A DNA stretch of 64,000 nucleotides. Origin: Tillus elongatus. Lineage: Eukaryota; Arthropoda; Insecta; Coleoptera; Cleridae. Shown here piece after piece: positions 31,281 through 41,345 of this stretch. The notes beneath the pieces were generated by a model. The model was not told where the DNA came from, ran no database searches, and worked only from the letters and a program-made list of their open reading frames with translations. Both the position numbers and the translations under genes were made by a program. How positions within the stretch are numbered: position 1 is the first letter of the stretch; each line of letters begins with the position of its first letter. The stretch spans positions 80,175,682 through 80,239,681 of the forward strand of contig OZ023267.1 of assembly GCA_964006375.1 (NCBI GenBank), given 5' to 3'.

Positions 31281-32064
31281 TTTGGCCACGCTACTCCTGG
31301 TAGCGCCCTCGTCGCCCTTGGTAGGCTCGGCGTCATCCTCGGAACTGTTGCCTTCAGAAATGTCGTCATCCTCGCTGTCGGGTTGATATAGGGAACACCA
31401 TGGCTTCATTGCATCAGACGCAAACACTGACTTAAAACTTCTCTGTGTACGCTCTGCTCCAGCGATATCACCTAATAGATATCAGTCATGTCCCAGCTCT
31501 GTTATCACCTGATAGTGGTGCTTGTACTTCGGGTTCGGCTTACGAGATTAACCTGTAGCTGTGGGGTCTATTCGTACTAATACCAAAGCTCCTTGAATGT
31601 ATTTCCTTGGCGTCTTATGTCGAGCATCATACCATTTCTTACTCTGTTTTTTTTTTGCTTGCTTAGTTTTTTCAGTGTCTCGTCTCGTAACTGTTTCAGG
31701 TTCTCGTATCTAATGTCGTCTTCATTGGATAAGGCCAACATCAACTGGTTCTTAACGCCATTTCTTGGATGAAAACCAAACAAAAGTTCGTGTGCGGTCG
31801 TGTCAGTTGTCTTATTCACCAGATCGTTCAATGCATATTGAATATGCAGAAGCTTATCGTCACAATCTTTACTATTTTCTGCCTCACTTATTTTGGATAA
31901 TGCAGACAATATTTTCTGGTTCTATCGCTCCACTTGTCCGTTAGCTATGGGGGTCGCAGTCGCATTCTTGATATGAATAATCTGATTTTCTCGACAGAAA
32001 TCTTAAAATTCTCTTGAAGTGAAAGCTGTACCTCTGTCACTAATCAGTGGCACAGGCGTTCCAA

Positions 32065-32078
32065 AATAACTAAACATC
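32065..32078. repeat. 14-bp target-site duplication, left copy
   Basis: AATAACTAAACATC lies immediately left of the Penelope-like insertion and is repeated exactly at 33,764-33,777. It belongs to the gypsy integrase sequence. Confidence 0.9.
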
Positions 32079-32144
32079 ACTATGTGAAAACTGGAACTTG
32101 TGATGAGCACTAATAAGTACACTTGAAGAACACCCAAATCACCA

Positions 32145-32215
32145 CAACACATATTTCAGAGACCTTATGATCGCTTCGTTGACATTGTCAACATCTTCAG
32201 AGGAAGAACATTCTA
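32145..32215 (-). ncRNA. Hammerhead-ribozyme-like motif in the left arm of the Penelope-like element
   Basis: The minus strand reads CTGAAGA (32,200-32,194), one bulged base, a six-pair stem GTTGAC/GTCAAC with a three-base loop, then GAAGC (32,177-32,173; GAAAC expected, so the A15.1 position is G), and GGTC with the triplet GTC at 32,163-32,161. It is the inverted partner of 33,665-33,730. Confidence 0.65.
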
Positions 32216-32901
32216 ACATAAAAAACTAGATTCCGTGTATTTATATAGCGTCAAGGTAAACGAACTAGTCCGAAGTAAAGTTGTCGTCCAACAACGATCG
32301 TTTGTTTATTGCGCAGTGAACTACGAGGTCGGAGACCTATTTTAATTTTCTGGTCGACAAATTTATGACCCTTATCTAATATAGGTTTAAAAGGATTCTA
32401 GTTCTTTAAAGAATCAGCACGTTTCCTTTCGATCTAGAAATTTACTATGTGGATGTTGAATCATGCCGACAAAGACATCTGGTGAGATAAACAACATCAA
32501 CTTAACACATCTTTTTTAAATAGAAAACTAAAAACCCAGGTGTGTCTCAACATGTTAACTCCAACAAAGGATAAATAATTCAACTAAAATACTACATAAA
32601 AACTATATTTATATTGATTTTAATTCTACGTGAAAGTATTTATATTGACTACATAGATACAACAAACCGAACATAGAGATTAGTATAAGTATAAACCGGC
32701 CGAGTTATTGACAATAATTTATTATTCTACCAGACAAATTAGGTGTTTAAGCGGTCAAATGCAAAGAGAAAATAAAGGGCTTGATATTACAGGTGCCGCA
32801 CGATTTAATGAAGTTTTGTTCTTAATAGACCTTAATATAAAAATACTTTCTAATGAATCAAGCATAGTTTGATGTCTAACATTTTTGACAAGTTTCAAAT
32901 T

Positions 32902-33095
32902 TTATTTGTCAATGTGGTGATTATTATCCCATATATGTTGTGCCACACATGATTTGTCCACCGTACCATATCGTAACTCTGCGAGATGTTTACGAAATCT
33001 GGTAGCTATGTTTCTCCTAGTTTGGCCCCACGTATTTAAGATCACAATCTTTGCAACTAATCTCATAAATGCCCGACATTTCAGTGATACGAAAG
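32902..33095 (-). pseudogene. GIY-YIG endonuclease C-terminus of a Penelope-like element
   Basis: On the minus strand, MSGIYEISCKDCDLKYVG (33,080-33,030 region; GIY at 33,073-33,065) holds the GIY and Y-V-G halves of the nuclease motif, with a C-x2-C pair between them, as in Penelope-type endonucleases. A one-base frame change follows. The conserved arginine helix then reads QTRRNIATRFRKHLAELRYG, and the frame ends VAQHIWDNNHHIDK. The domain nicks target DNA during retrotransposition. Only this domain survives. Confidence 0.85.
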
Positions 33096-33664
33096 ACAAA
33101 GACAAAGTCACACTCCTAATTTGTCTGGTAGAATAATAAATTATTGTCAATAACTCGGCCGGTTTATACTTATACTAATCTCTATGTTTGTCTCGACTTA
33201 AAGACCTGTTCGGTTTGTTGTATCTATGTAGTCAATATAAATACTTTCACGTAGAATTAAAATCAATATATAGTTTTTATGTAGTATTTTAGTTGAACTA
33301 TTTATCCTTTGTTGGAGTTAACATGGTGAGAGAGACACCTGGGTTTTTAGTTTTCTATTTAATAAAGATGTGTTAAGTTGATTTTGTTTATCTCACCAGA
33401 TGTCTTTGTCGGCACGATCCAATATCCACATAGTAAATTTCTAGATCGAAAGGAAACGTGTTGATTCTTTAAATAACTCTGGTTCTTTTAAACCTATATT
33501 AGATAAGGGTCATAAATTTGTCGACTAGAAGATTAAAGCAGCTCTCCGACCTCGTAGTTCACTGTGCAATAAACAAACGATCGTTCTTGGGCGACAACTT
33601 TACGTCGGACTAGTTCGTTTACCTTGACGCGATATAAATACACGGGATCTAGTTTTTTATGTTA

Positions 33665-33730
33665 GAATTTTCTTCCTCTGAAGACGTTGACATTGTCAAC
33701 GAAACGATCGTAAGGTCTTTGAAATATGTG
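33665..33730 (+). ncRNA. Hammerhead-ribozyme-like motif with intact core, right arm of the Penelope-like element
   Basis: CTGAAGA (33,678-33,684; position 7 is variable in the consensus, so the box is intact) is followed by one extra C and the stem GTTGAC/GTCAAC (33,686-33,691 with 33,695-33,700, loop ATT). GAAAC (33,701-33,705) and GTC (33,715-33,717) follow. All invariant core bases are present, with A15.1-U16.1 and C15.2-G16.2 closing a minimal helix III. Helix I could pair TTTC upstream with GAAA downstream across an internal loop. The extra C at the base of stem II is unusual. Confidence 0.7.
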
Positions 33731-33763
33731 CTGTGGTGATATGGGTGTGCTTCAAGTGTACTT

Positions 33764-33777
33764 AATAACTAAACATC
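33764..33777. repeat. 14-bp target-site duplication, right copy
   Basis: AATAACTAAACATC, identical to 32,065-32,078. It dates the Penelope-like insertion as later than the gypsy element. Confidence 0.9.
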
Positions 33778-34680
33778 TCTTTTAGAACGGCTATGACCGG
33801 TTTCGTTTTCGTTTTTTTTTTATAGCCTCTATAACGCAGTACTTCGTAAAGTTGTCCTGATAGACAAGAATATAATCATTTCTCTTTGATATTCTTACAA
33901 ACTGTCCTAAATTATCAATATTCACTGTATGGAAAGGTACAGGTACTCTTTCAATAACATGCATATCACCTTCTTGTCGTCCTTTCTCGGATTTATGATA
34001 AGCATACCTTACATATGTTGGGATATAATTCTTAACATGTTTACTCATTTTCGAGAACCAAAATATCTTTTTTAATGTTGTAACGTCTTTTCAACACCAA
34101 AATGTCCCATTCCGTCTTGGCTAAATCGAATCGCTCTGCAGATAACACTCTTTGGTACCACCCATTTTATCTCATCTCCAATCCTTCTACTGATTCTGTT
34201 CTTTTCTAATGCATAGGTGATGCGGATTTGTTTTTCTTCTCGACTCACTTTTCTCTTCTGTAAAATCTCATATATTGCTCGTAGTTTTTTGTATCTTGAA
34301 GCTGAATCGTCAGTAATTAATCAGACTCTTACATTCTAGCCGTAAGTACTTTCAGACTGGCTTCTTCGGTGTCTCGTTCAGGTTTAACTGGTTGTCGACT
34401 GAGGACGTGAATGTGATTCATCTTCGCTCCAGGTCTGTGTTCAATCGCAACTCTTGAGGCTTAAGTAACCAACTATTCAATCTCGGGGTCATGTCTTTCT
34501 TGGTCATCACAGTCTTCAGTGAATTACAGTCGGTAACCACAGTAAAATGTTTCCCAGCAGCTAAGCTCAAAATCTTTCTAGAGTTTCCACAAGTGCTAGA
34601 GCCTCTAACTCAAAACTGTGATATTTATGCTCTAATCCGGTTCTCTTTCGACTAAAATAACCAACAGGTTTCCAAACGTT

Positions 34681-35346
34681 CTAATCATTCTGCAGAAGCA
34701 AACCGTCCGGAGAGGCGTCTGTATGAACCTGGTGATCCTTCTTGGGGTCGTATAACGTCAGTACACGTTGCTCACAAAGTTGCGTCTTCAGCGTTGTAAA
34801 AGCATGTTCTTGCTCTTCTTGGCTTATTTGGGCACCTACATCTATATTATTCTCCTTTATAACGCAGTTTTCTTCTGGTCTTATCACAAGTCTTCCAATT
34901 GTCATGCTTCCTTCTTCCTTTACAATTCTGATTTCGGGCTGATCTATTGCAGAACATCAAATAATCATATCATCTTCTTGCGAATGGTCAGGAACAATCA
35001 GAACATTAACCTCAATATCTGTATCGTCAACTTGCCAAACCAGATTTCGTCGTCCAATTACCGTACATTCGCCTTGACCAAAACCTCGTAGGATGACATC
35101 CGATGGTAGATGTTTTAGACTTAAATCTTTTGCTACCCTTTCTCTTATTATTATTACATCGCTGCCCAAATCAATAAATGAAAAAACATGTTTTCCATCT
35201 ATGACAACTCGTTTATGATACTCATCATTTTCAAAATTACTCATAATTTTTTTGACCAACCTTGTTTGCTGAGCTTGTGGACTTATCTCCCTCTTTTGGC
35301 ATTCACTTGCCTTATGCCCAAACAGGTTGCACTTAAAGCATTTCAT
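34681..35346 (-). pseudogene. gypsy-type zinc knuckle, protease and start of RNase H; reverse transcriptase deleted
   Basis: The minus strand begins with KCFKCNLFGHKASEC, a C-x2-C-x4-H-x4-C knuckle. Another knuckle lies just upstream (CYNCEDNGHKASDC, about 35,365-35,410). The retroviral-type protease follows, with FIDLGSDVII at the active site (usual D-[ST]-G, here D-L-G-S) and ILRGFGQGE. After IVKEEGS the frame passes within about 40 residues to EHAFTTLKTQLCE and LTLYDPKKDHQVHTDASPDG, the start of the RNase H-like part. The whole polymerase core with its YxDD motif is therefore missing by internal deletion near 34,820-34,850. The element could not replicate on its own. Confidence 0.85.
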
Positions 35347-36318
35347 TCCTAAAGCCTTTGATTGACAATCGGATGCTTTATGGCCATTGTCTTCGCAGTT
35401 ATAGCAACAAAATATTCTCTTGCCTTCTTTTTGTTGTCTTGGTTCAGGTTTATTTCCTGTAGTACGTCTTAGTTGATATTCCTTTTTCCTGATCCCTATC
35501 TGAGAATAAACTTCAAGTTTCTTCTTAAGTTCATGGAATCTTTTGTTCCATATAGAATAGTTTTGTTATTTAAGTCATCGTCGATAACGTCAATAACATA
35601 TTGAATGACTACCTTCTTTTCAATATTGCCCCTGCTTCCTAATTATCTCATAACCAGTAAATATTTTCTGTCGACTCATCTTCTCTCATTCGCCTCTGCC
35701 TTAGCATTTGATGTAATTAAGCATTATTAATTTTCGTAGAAAGTTCGGCTTCAACTTATTCCATGACTTCACACTCCTTTCTCAGACAACAAAAAGTTTT
35801 GCCATTCCTCTTAACAGTTTCTTTCCAAAAATCAACTTGTGTATGTCATTCCAGTCTATCCATTCTGCGTTTTCTTCAAAATCTGCAATCCAGCATTCAA
35901 TTTTATATGTTTTTGTACCATCGAAAGGCTTGATTGTGTCTTTGACGTCTCTAAAAGTTAAAGAAAATTTGGAAACTACTATTTCCCGTGGATTTTCCAT
36001 GCACTTTTTGTCTTTATAACGTCTTGATTCCTTCTCTCAATCTACGCTTTCTACTTCTTTTTAGCTCGTATCTTCTTCTACTTCACTTTCTTCAGCAGAG
36101 TGGTCACCCTCATTGCTTTTATTTAACATGTTTATGTCTGTTAAATATTTGCAAAGGTCGTTAGCAATTGCTTCTTTTGAATTTTTCTCTAAATCTAAAT
36201 TTAAAATAGAGCAACACTTGATTAAATCAGTAAAAGATAGATTTTCTGTTACAAAGTTAACTTTATGATTAAATTCCTTAGATCGTTCAGCAAACTTAAA
36301 GCCCGAAAAATCTCTCAA
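35347..36318 (-). pseudogene. gypsy-type gag remnants
   Basis: Two open pieces remain. The N-terminal piece (36,318-36,061) contains ERSKEFNHKVNFVTENLSFT and an acidic end. The second (36,000-35,782) contains VKDTIKPFDGTKTYKIECWI, ADFEENAEWIDWNDIHKLIF and GKKLLRGMAKLF, a capsid-like segment. Stops separate the pieces. The nucleocapsid knuckles follow near 35,410-35,300. Confidence 0.75.
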
Positions 36319-36673
36319 TCTTTGCCTATTAACTATATCGCATTTGTCTTCAAAAATAAGTATATGTAGAGCTTTAATATTAGAGGTTTGAGCATTTTTA
36401 TATTACTCAGAATATACGGAATCTGTGACAATTTTTCCATGTTCAAATAAAATAATATTTCACCGGCTCCGTCAACGGCATCTATCGCTTATACCTAAGG
36501 CGCAAGGTGTCCCTTCATTCTACGTTTCACCGCTTATTGTTCACTGAATGTTGTTAATACTCCTCACTTTTAAACACTGAATTTTATTAATTTATTAATA
36601 CTCTTGACTCTCTAAACACTGAATGTTCTTATTAATATTCTCAGCTTTGACTAAACTTCTAATACACAGAATT

Positions 36674-36770
36674 CTTTAATGCACTGAATTGAGTAATGAG
36701 TCTTTTATCGCCACGATTTCCGACATTTTAATGCACTGAATTAAGTAATGAGTCTTTTATCCCACCGCTG
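36674..36770. repeat. 54-bp imperfect tandem repeat in the gypsy leader
   Basis: TTTAATGCACTGAATT-AGTAATGAGTCTTTTATC occurs at 36,673-36,711 and again at 36,727-36,765, between the primer-binding region and gag on the minus strand. Further TGAATTNTTNATTAA-like words lie at 36,560-36,660. Confidence 0.75.
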
Positions 36771-36775
36771 CAAAT

Positions 36776-37111
36776 TGTTAGATACACTTCTTAAAGATAA
36801 GACTCAGAATGTATTAATTGTCAGAATATTAATTGACAAGTACACTTCACAATGATAACTGTCAGAATATATTACTCGGTTAATTTGTCCGATCTCACGT
36901 CTTAGTTAATTCAGGTCTTCGTCGTTGCTTTCGGCCGTCTTGCCACAGCATACCGTGTGTCGTGTTATCCACTGTATACTTCCGTCGTTTTTCGTCTTCT
37001 CTACTTACACTTCTTCCGTCGCTCTCGCTCCTGCTACGACCCTTGCCTACTATTCGTACCCTGCGGTCGTACGGCTTCGTTATACCATGCTTCTCCCGGG
37101 TGGATATAACA
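36776..37111 (-). repeat. 5' LTR of the gypsy-type element
   Basis: 336 bp, aligned to 30,915-31,280 end to end. On the minus strand the sequence after the LTR is ATTTGCAGCGGTGGGAT, where a tRNA primer-binding site should lie. It does not start with the usual TGG, so the site is either decayed or offset. Confidence 0.9.
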
Positions 37112-37128
37112 CACACACACACACACAC

Positions 37129-37206
<78 letters not shown>
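37109..37206. repeat. (CA)n followed by (TA)n
   Basis: About 22 bases of CA then 74 of TA, directly outside the 5' LTR. Confidence 0.97.
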
Positions 37207-37210
<4 letters not shown>

Positions 37211-37290
37211 ATAGTACACTTTGAGCACTTATACAGTTCATACACCTTATACACTTTGTATATATTCTGGATGTGTATATCACAAAATTT
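37207..37290. repeat. Short repeat next to (TA)n, shared with 42,100-42,194
   Basis: GTCCATAGTACACTTTGAGC here matches the reverse complement of the sequence left of the (TA)n at 42,195 (GTGTTCAAAGTGTACGATAGAC). Both abut (TA)n, which suggests another module joined at the microsatellite. Confidence 0.55.
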
Positions 37291-37315
37291 AATAACGATA
37301 TCGCTCTACAGTATA

Positions 37316-38578
37316 TAAAATGAGGATTATTTGACCAAATCAGTTCCTGTAAATCATTGCGGGTGCACAATCACCATTTTCTGCATTTACTTACTGGATA
37401 AAATTTTACGTCGAAGATGGACGTTATGGAGACAAGTATAATTGGGAATTAATATTTTATGCTTTTCATTCCACATCAAAAAGCAAATAATGTGAAAACA
37501 CCACAAAACATGTATTGACTTGCGAAATTAAATTTAAAAAAACATGTGTAAGTACCTGTTTGAATGCCGAGAAATCATGAAAACTATTAGGTACACGCTT
37601 TTTTATCGTTGTTGTATGTCAGTTGTATATAAGCAATCGGTCAAAATGATTTCAACCCCATGAATTTATTGTATTGACATTAGTGAGAGCTACAATACAT
37701 TAGAGAAATAGCATTCACGCTTTGTTCTTCATATTCATAACAAGCATTATAGAAATATCCCTAAGACAACGTTATTAGATTAAATAATAACTGGATTTTC
37801 ATTAGTATTTTGCTTCCAATAGTTGAAAAATCGCCAAATGAGTGATCATATAAAGACGGTTGTGTTAATAATTTTCTATCCTTTAAAGCAAGCGCGGGCA
37901 GTACGGTTAAAAATGTGTCACAACTGAGAATTAAAGCCAAAGCAAAACAGACCATGTTTATAGTCTATATTCTCACTGAATTTTTTAAAATTTTATTGTG
38001 CTATTCTGAACACCTAATTCATCATAACAGAGTTCTAGAAAACTTCGTAATAGATTTACCGAAAATAGTAATAAATTCCTGTTTTTCCTGTTTTTATCTA
38101 TCCCATTGACAGATGGCGCTGTTAGACGTCTTTAATTGGTTAGTTACTTAGTTGCCCGGTAGGATGCACGATTACAACATGACACGATTAGAACAAATAG
38201 TATTAACGTAAACGAATTTTAATATTCTTTGATGAGCATACAGCCGCCTGCACTGTTACGTTTTTTGTTTGAGTTATATATTATGCACCTATAAACAGCA
38301 GATTGGCTGAGTTCAACAGGCGCTAACAGTTGAATAGTTGTGTCAACAAAATGCGTTCTCCAGTCCCGCTGTGCTTCTTTTGGAATTCAACTGTTGCCAA
38401 TTTCTTAAAGCGCGGAGTGAAGCATCTATCAAGTCACTGTAGTCAGCAGATAAGCGCTTAAACACAGCTGCGGGCGCCTAGTGAACTCGGCCATTGTTAA
38501 CAAACATGTTGCAATGTGAACCTGTACACAATGAAATCAACCTATAGTTATAGTTTAGTTCACTGCCTGTATATGACC
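37316..38578. repeat. 1.27-kb direct duplication, copy 1
   Basis: It starts AAAATGAGGATTATTTGACC and ends near ATCAACCTATAGTTATAGTT. It aligns along its length with 40,014-41,292, with scattered substitutions and small indels. I see no ORF with a known motif and no terminal inverted repeats, so it could be two copies of an unknown transposon or a segmental duplication. Confidence 0.85.
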
Positions 38579-39189
38579 AACCACTTTTTAAGTGACTTTG
38601 GACATATCACACAAAAATGTCTATTTTTTACTAGAAGTTATTTCTCCTGTTATTAGCGAATTTTTGTTAAGAGAATCAGGAATTGATGAAATCGCTAGAC
38701 TTATTTAGGGTAGGCATAGGTACCTATGTTATAAAATCTTTTTATGCAAAGGTGGCTAGTGGCAGTATCTTGGAAACTACAATAGGAGGCGTAAAATTTT
38801 CCCTTGAGTCATAAAACATACTATTATGGACCTCAAAATAAAATAACAATCGAGGAAACGCGAATCGTATTTGCTCGATTGCCGATTTTACGAATAATGT
38901 ACATGTTTGGTTTGTTTTGAATAGCAATTAAGAAGCCTATTACCCAACTTCTCCTAACCTATTATGTTTATGGCTACATTGAATTATAACTTTGAACTGG
39001 AAGGAAACCCTGGTGAACTGCAGTCTAGGCAATTTTCAAACAGAAAGATGTGTGGCATAAGAATTTTTGCTATATTTTAATTGTACTCATTTATTTTTCA
39101 TTGCGGCTTAATTTTTACAGAAATCATTTCGTATTTACCAATGCGTAATATCATTTTCTTGCCATAACTAAATATAAAAATAGATCTTT
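38579..39189. other. AT-rich DNA between the two duplication copies
   Basis: Nothing is recognised except a decayed TTAGCGAATTTTTGTTAAGA (about 38,654) that recalls the TAC stem-loop. Confidence 0.45.
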
Positions 39190-39234
39190 GAAACAAATTA
39201 GGTTTACTTGGAGAACCCAGATCACCACAACACA

Positions 39235-39295
39235 TCTATTTAAAGACCTGACGATCCTTTCACTAACAAAGTTAGAGTCATCAGAGAATGAAAAA
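39235..39295 (-). ncRNA. Hammerhead-ribozyme-like motif, left half of the fold-back
   Basis: On the minus strand there is an intact CTGATGA (39,284-39,278), a stem CTAAC/GTTAG with loop TTT and unpaired bases at its foot, an intact GAAA (39,261-39,258) and a GTC triplet (39,247-39,245). The base after GAAA is G, which leaves helix III almost unpaired. The invariant core is otherwise complete. Confidence 0.6.
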
Positions 39296-39309
39296 TTCTA
39301 GCAGTGAGA

Positions 39310-39370
39310 ATTTTACATCCTCTGATGACGCTAACTTTGTTAGTGAAGTGAGCTTCAGATCTTTAAAAAG
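39310..39370 (+). ncRNA. Hammerhead-ribozyme-like motif, right half of the fold-back
   Basis: CTGATGA (39,322-39,328) is intact. The stem CTAAC/GTTAG follows, then GAAG (39,345-39,348; GAAA expected) and ATC in place of GTC. It is a decayed outward-facing partner of the motif at 39,235-39,295. Confidence 0.5.
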
Positions 39371-39478
39371 AGGTGTTGTGGTGATTTGAGTTCTCCAAGT
39401 GTACTTATCAGTGCTCATCACAGGTTCTAATCTTCACTTAGTGAAACAAATTACTTGCAAAATCAGTAGTAATTGAAA

Positions 39479-39939
39479 CAGGGTTCCCACTCGTCTGGAA
39501 AACCGGGAAAAGTCAGGGAATTTGTAGAAGAAAAATTCTGTTCAGGGAAATCAGGGAAAATTGTGAAAATATTGACTAAGAGTCGGGGAATTTTTGTCCC
39601 TGTTAGGGAAAAATTATTTATTGCCTTTTTATGATAAATAATTGAAACAATATGTTTGCTTTTTGTGAAATTCTGAACCATTTACTTAATGATTTATTTT
39701 TCCACAAAACCACAATATTTGTTTTTCTTTAGTTGTGCGTTCAATGATCGCTTTGTATTTGAAATGGGGAAGTGTTTTCCGCCATGACGCGAGGACCTAC
39801 TGTATTTTGTAGTAGTGTAGCGTTGCACTTGTTGGGGGTAAATTGTAAAAGATCAAAGTCGGGAAAATATATTTTGGCATGTCAGGAAAATTAGGGAAAA
39901 GTCAGGGAAATTGATGTGCTGTTTTTAGTGGGAACCCTG
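39479..39939. mobile_element. hAT-like MITE, 461 bp
   Basis: The terminal inverted repeats are CAGGGTTCCCACT and AGTGGGAACCCTG. Subterminal GGGAAAAGTCAGGGAAATT-type repeats occur at both ends (39,505-39,560 and 39,890-39,915). It is flanked by TGAAA on both sides (39,474-39,478 and 39,940-39,944). The CAGGGTTCC ends are typical of hAT elements. A 5-bp duplication is shorter than the usual 8 bp, so the superfamily call is tentative. No coding capacity. Confidence 0.75.
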
Positions 39940-40013
39940 TGAAAGCTCGCAGTAGCCTACTATAAGGTTTAAGAATGTTAAAAAATAAAAGAGTGAATCT
40001 TTTTTGATGTTCT

Positions 40014-41292
40014 TAAAATGAGTATTATTTCACCAAATCAGTTCCTATAAATCATTGTATAGATGAAAAATCACAATTTTCTGCATTTACTTACTGGATA
40101 AAATGTTATGTCGTAGAGGGAGGTTACGGAGACATGTATAAATTGTGAATTAATATTTTATAGTTTTCATTCCAAAGCAAATAGCAAATAATGTGAAAAC
40201 ACATCAGAAAATGTATTGACTTACTAAATTAAAAAAAAACATGTGTAAGTACCTGTTTGAATGGCGAGAAAAAATGAAAACTATTAGGTATCGTTACTGT
40301 ATGTCAGTAGTATGTAAGCAATCGGCCAAAATGATTTCAAGCACAAGAATTTATTTTATCATTGTCATTAGTGTACAATACAATAGAGAAATAGCATTCA
40401 CGCTTTATTCTTCATATTCATAACAAGCATTATAGAAATATCCCTAAGACAACGTTAAAAGACTAAATAATAACTGTATTTTCATTAGAAATTTGCTTTC
40501 AATAGCTGAAAAATCGCCAAACGAGTTATCATTGGTTGTATTAACAATTTTCTAGACTCCAAACCAAGCGTGGGAAGTACGGTTAAAAATGTGCCTCAAC
40601 TGAGAGTTAAAGCAGGCAGAGCATTTTTATTTTTATAGTCTATATTCTGACTCGATTTTATTATGTTATTCTAGACACCTGATTCATTATAACAGATTTC
40701 TAGAGAACTTTGCTGTAGATTTACCGAAAATATTAATAAATTCTTGTTTTAATCTATCCCATTGACAGATGGCGCTCTTTGATTGGTTAGTTGTTTGACA
40801 TTGTTTGATTGGTTAGTTATTAGTTGCACGTTAGGATGTATGATTACGACATGACTTACGATTAGAACAAATAGTATTAACGTAAACGAATTTTAATAAT
40901 ATTTGATGAGGGAACAACCATCTGCGTCGATATGTGTTTTTGTTTGAATTATATATTATTATACACCAATAAACGGAAGATTGGCTGAGTTCACTAGGCG
41001 CCATCAGTTGAATAGTTGTGTCAACAAAATGCGTCACCAGTCCCGCTGTGTTTCTTTTGGAACTCAACTGTTGCCAATTTCTTAAAGCGCGGAGTGAAGA
41101 ACAAACTTGACAAAATAGTGCTTGAAGTCAAGATTTCGTTCATCTGTCTCCAACCGCTGAAACGTGTCGGTAGTCAGCAGATGAGCGCTTAAACTCAGCT
41201 GCTGGCGTATATAATAAACTAGGCCCATTTTAACAAAGGTTATGTCGCAATGGGAACCTGTACACAGTGAACTCAACCTATAATTATAGTTG
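40014..41292. repeat. 1.27-kb direct duplication, copy 2
   Basis: Aligned with 37,316-38,578 from AAAATGAGTATTATTTCACC to GTGAACTCAACCTATAATTA. It has an extra stretch of about 60 bases near 41,100-41,170. It ends where a SINE tail begins. Confidence 0.85.
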
Positions 41293-41293
41293 A

Positions 41294-41345
41294 GTAGTGG
41301 CATTGGTGATTGGCCATAGTGCGGAAATAGGCCGACGTTAACGAA
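41294..41345 (+). mobile_element. 3' fragment of the tRNA-derived SINE
   Basis: GGTGATTGGCCATAGTG and AATAGGCCGA match the tail of the SINE at 10,430-10,462. Only the last 50 bases or so remain. Confidence 0.65.

Larger units (their letters stand above)
32079..33763 (-). mobile_element. Penelope-like element with inverted terminal arms, inserted in gypsy integrase
   Basis: The insertion is bounded by a perfect 14-bp target duplication. Its two arms, about 32,079-32,750 and 33,114-33,763, are inverted copies: ACCGGCCGAGTTATTGACAA near 32,697 is mirrored by TTGTCAATAACTCGGCCGGT near 33,148. The left arm is about 35 bp longer at its outer tip. The centre holds only a GIY-YIG endonuclease remnant, so the reverse transcriptase is lost by 5' truncation. 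Each arm carries a hammerhead-like motif pointing outward. Inverted pseudo-LTRs, a GIY-YIG endonuclease and hammerheads together are the signature of Penelope-like retroelements. Confidence 0.85.
31281..34680 (-). pseudogene. gypsy-type RNase H/integrase, split by a Penelope-like insertion
   Basis: The minus strand, upstream to downstream, shows RNase H traces (GYFSRKRTGLEHKYHSFELE, about 34,590-34,650), then the integrase N-terminal region with GMGHFGVEKTL and an HHCC-type cluster ending CVRCAYH-like, here YVRYAYHKSEKGRQEGD (33,950-34,048). The start of the catalytic core reads VPFHTVNIDNLGQFV (about 33,880-33,930). The insertion at 32,079-33,763 interrupts here. Past it, the core resumes with PVPLISDRGTAFTSREF, including the second aspartate, NATATPIANGQVER with the glutamate side, and HIQYALNDLVNKTTDTTAHE (31,780-31,850). 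An acidic C-terminal tail (DSEDDDISEGNSSEDDAEPT) runs to about 31,300. Stops are scattered. Confidence 0.85.
39190..39425. repeat. Fold-back made of two Penelope-type termini
   Basis: The left half (GAGAACCCAGATCACCACAA, CACATCTATTTAAAGACC) is the inverse of the right half (TCTTTAAAAAGAGGTGTTGT, GGTGATTTGAGTTCTCC), separated only by about 20 bases around 39,300. The right half continues CAAGTGTACTTATCAGTGCT, matching the outer tip of the left arm at 32,090-32,125. It is a non-coding fold-back related to the Penelope arms at 32-34 kb. Confidence 0.8.
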
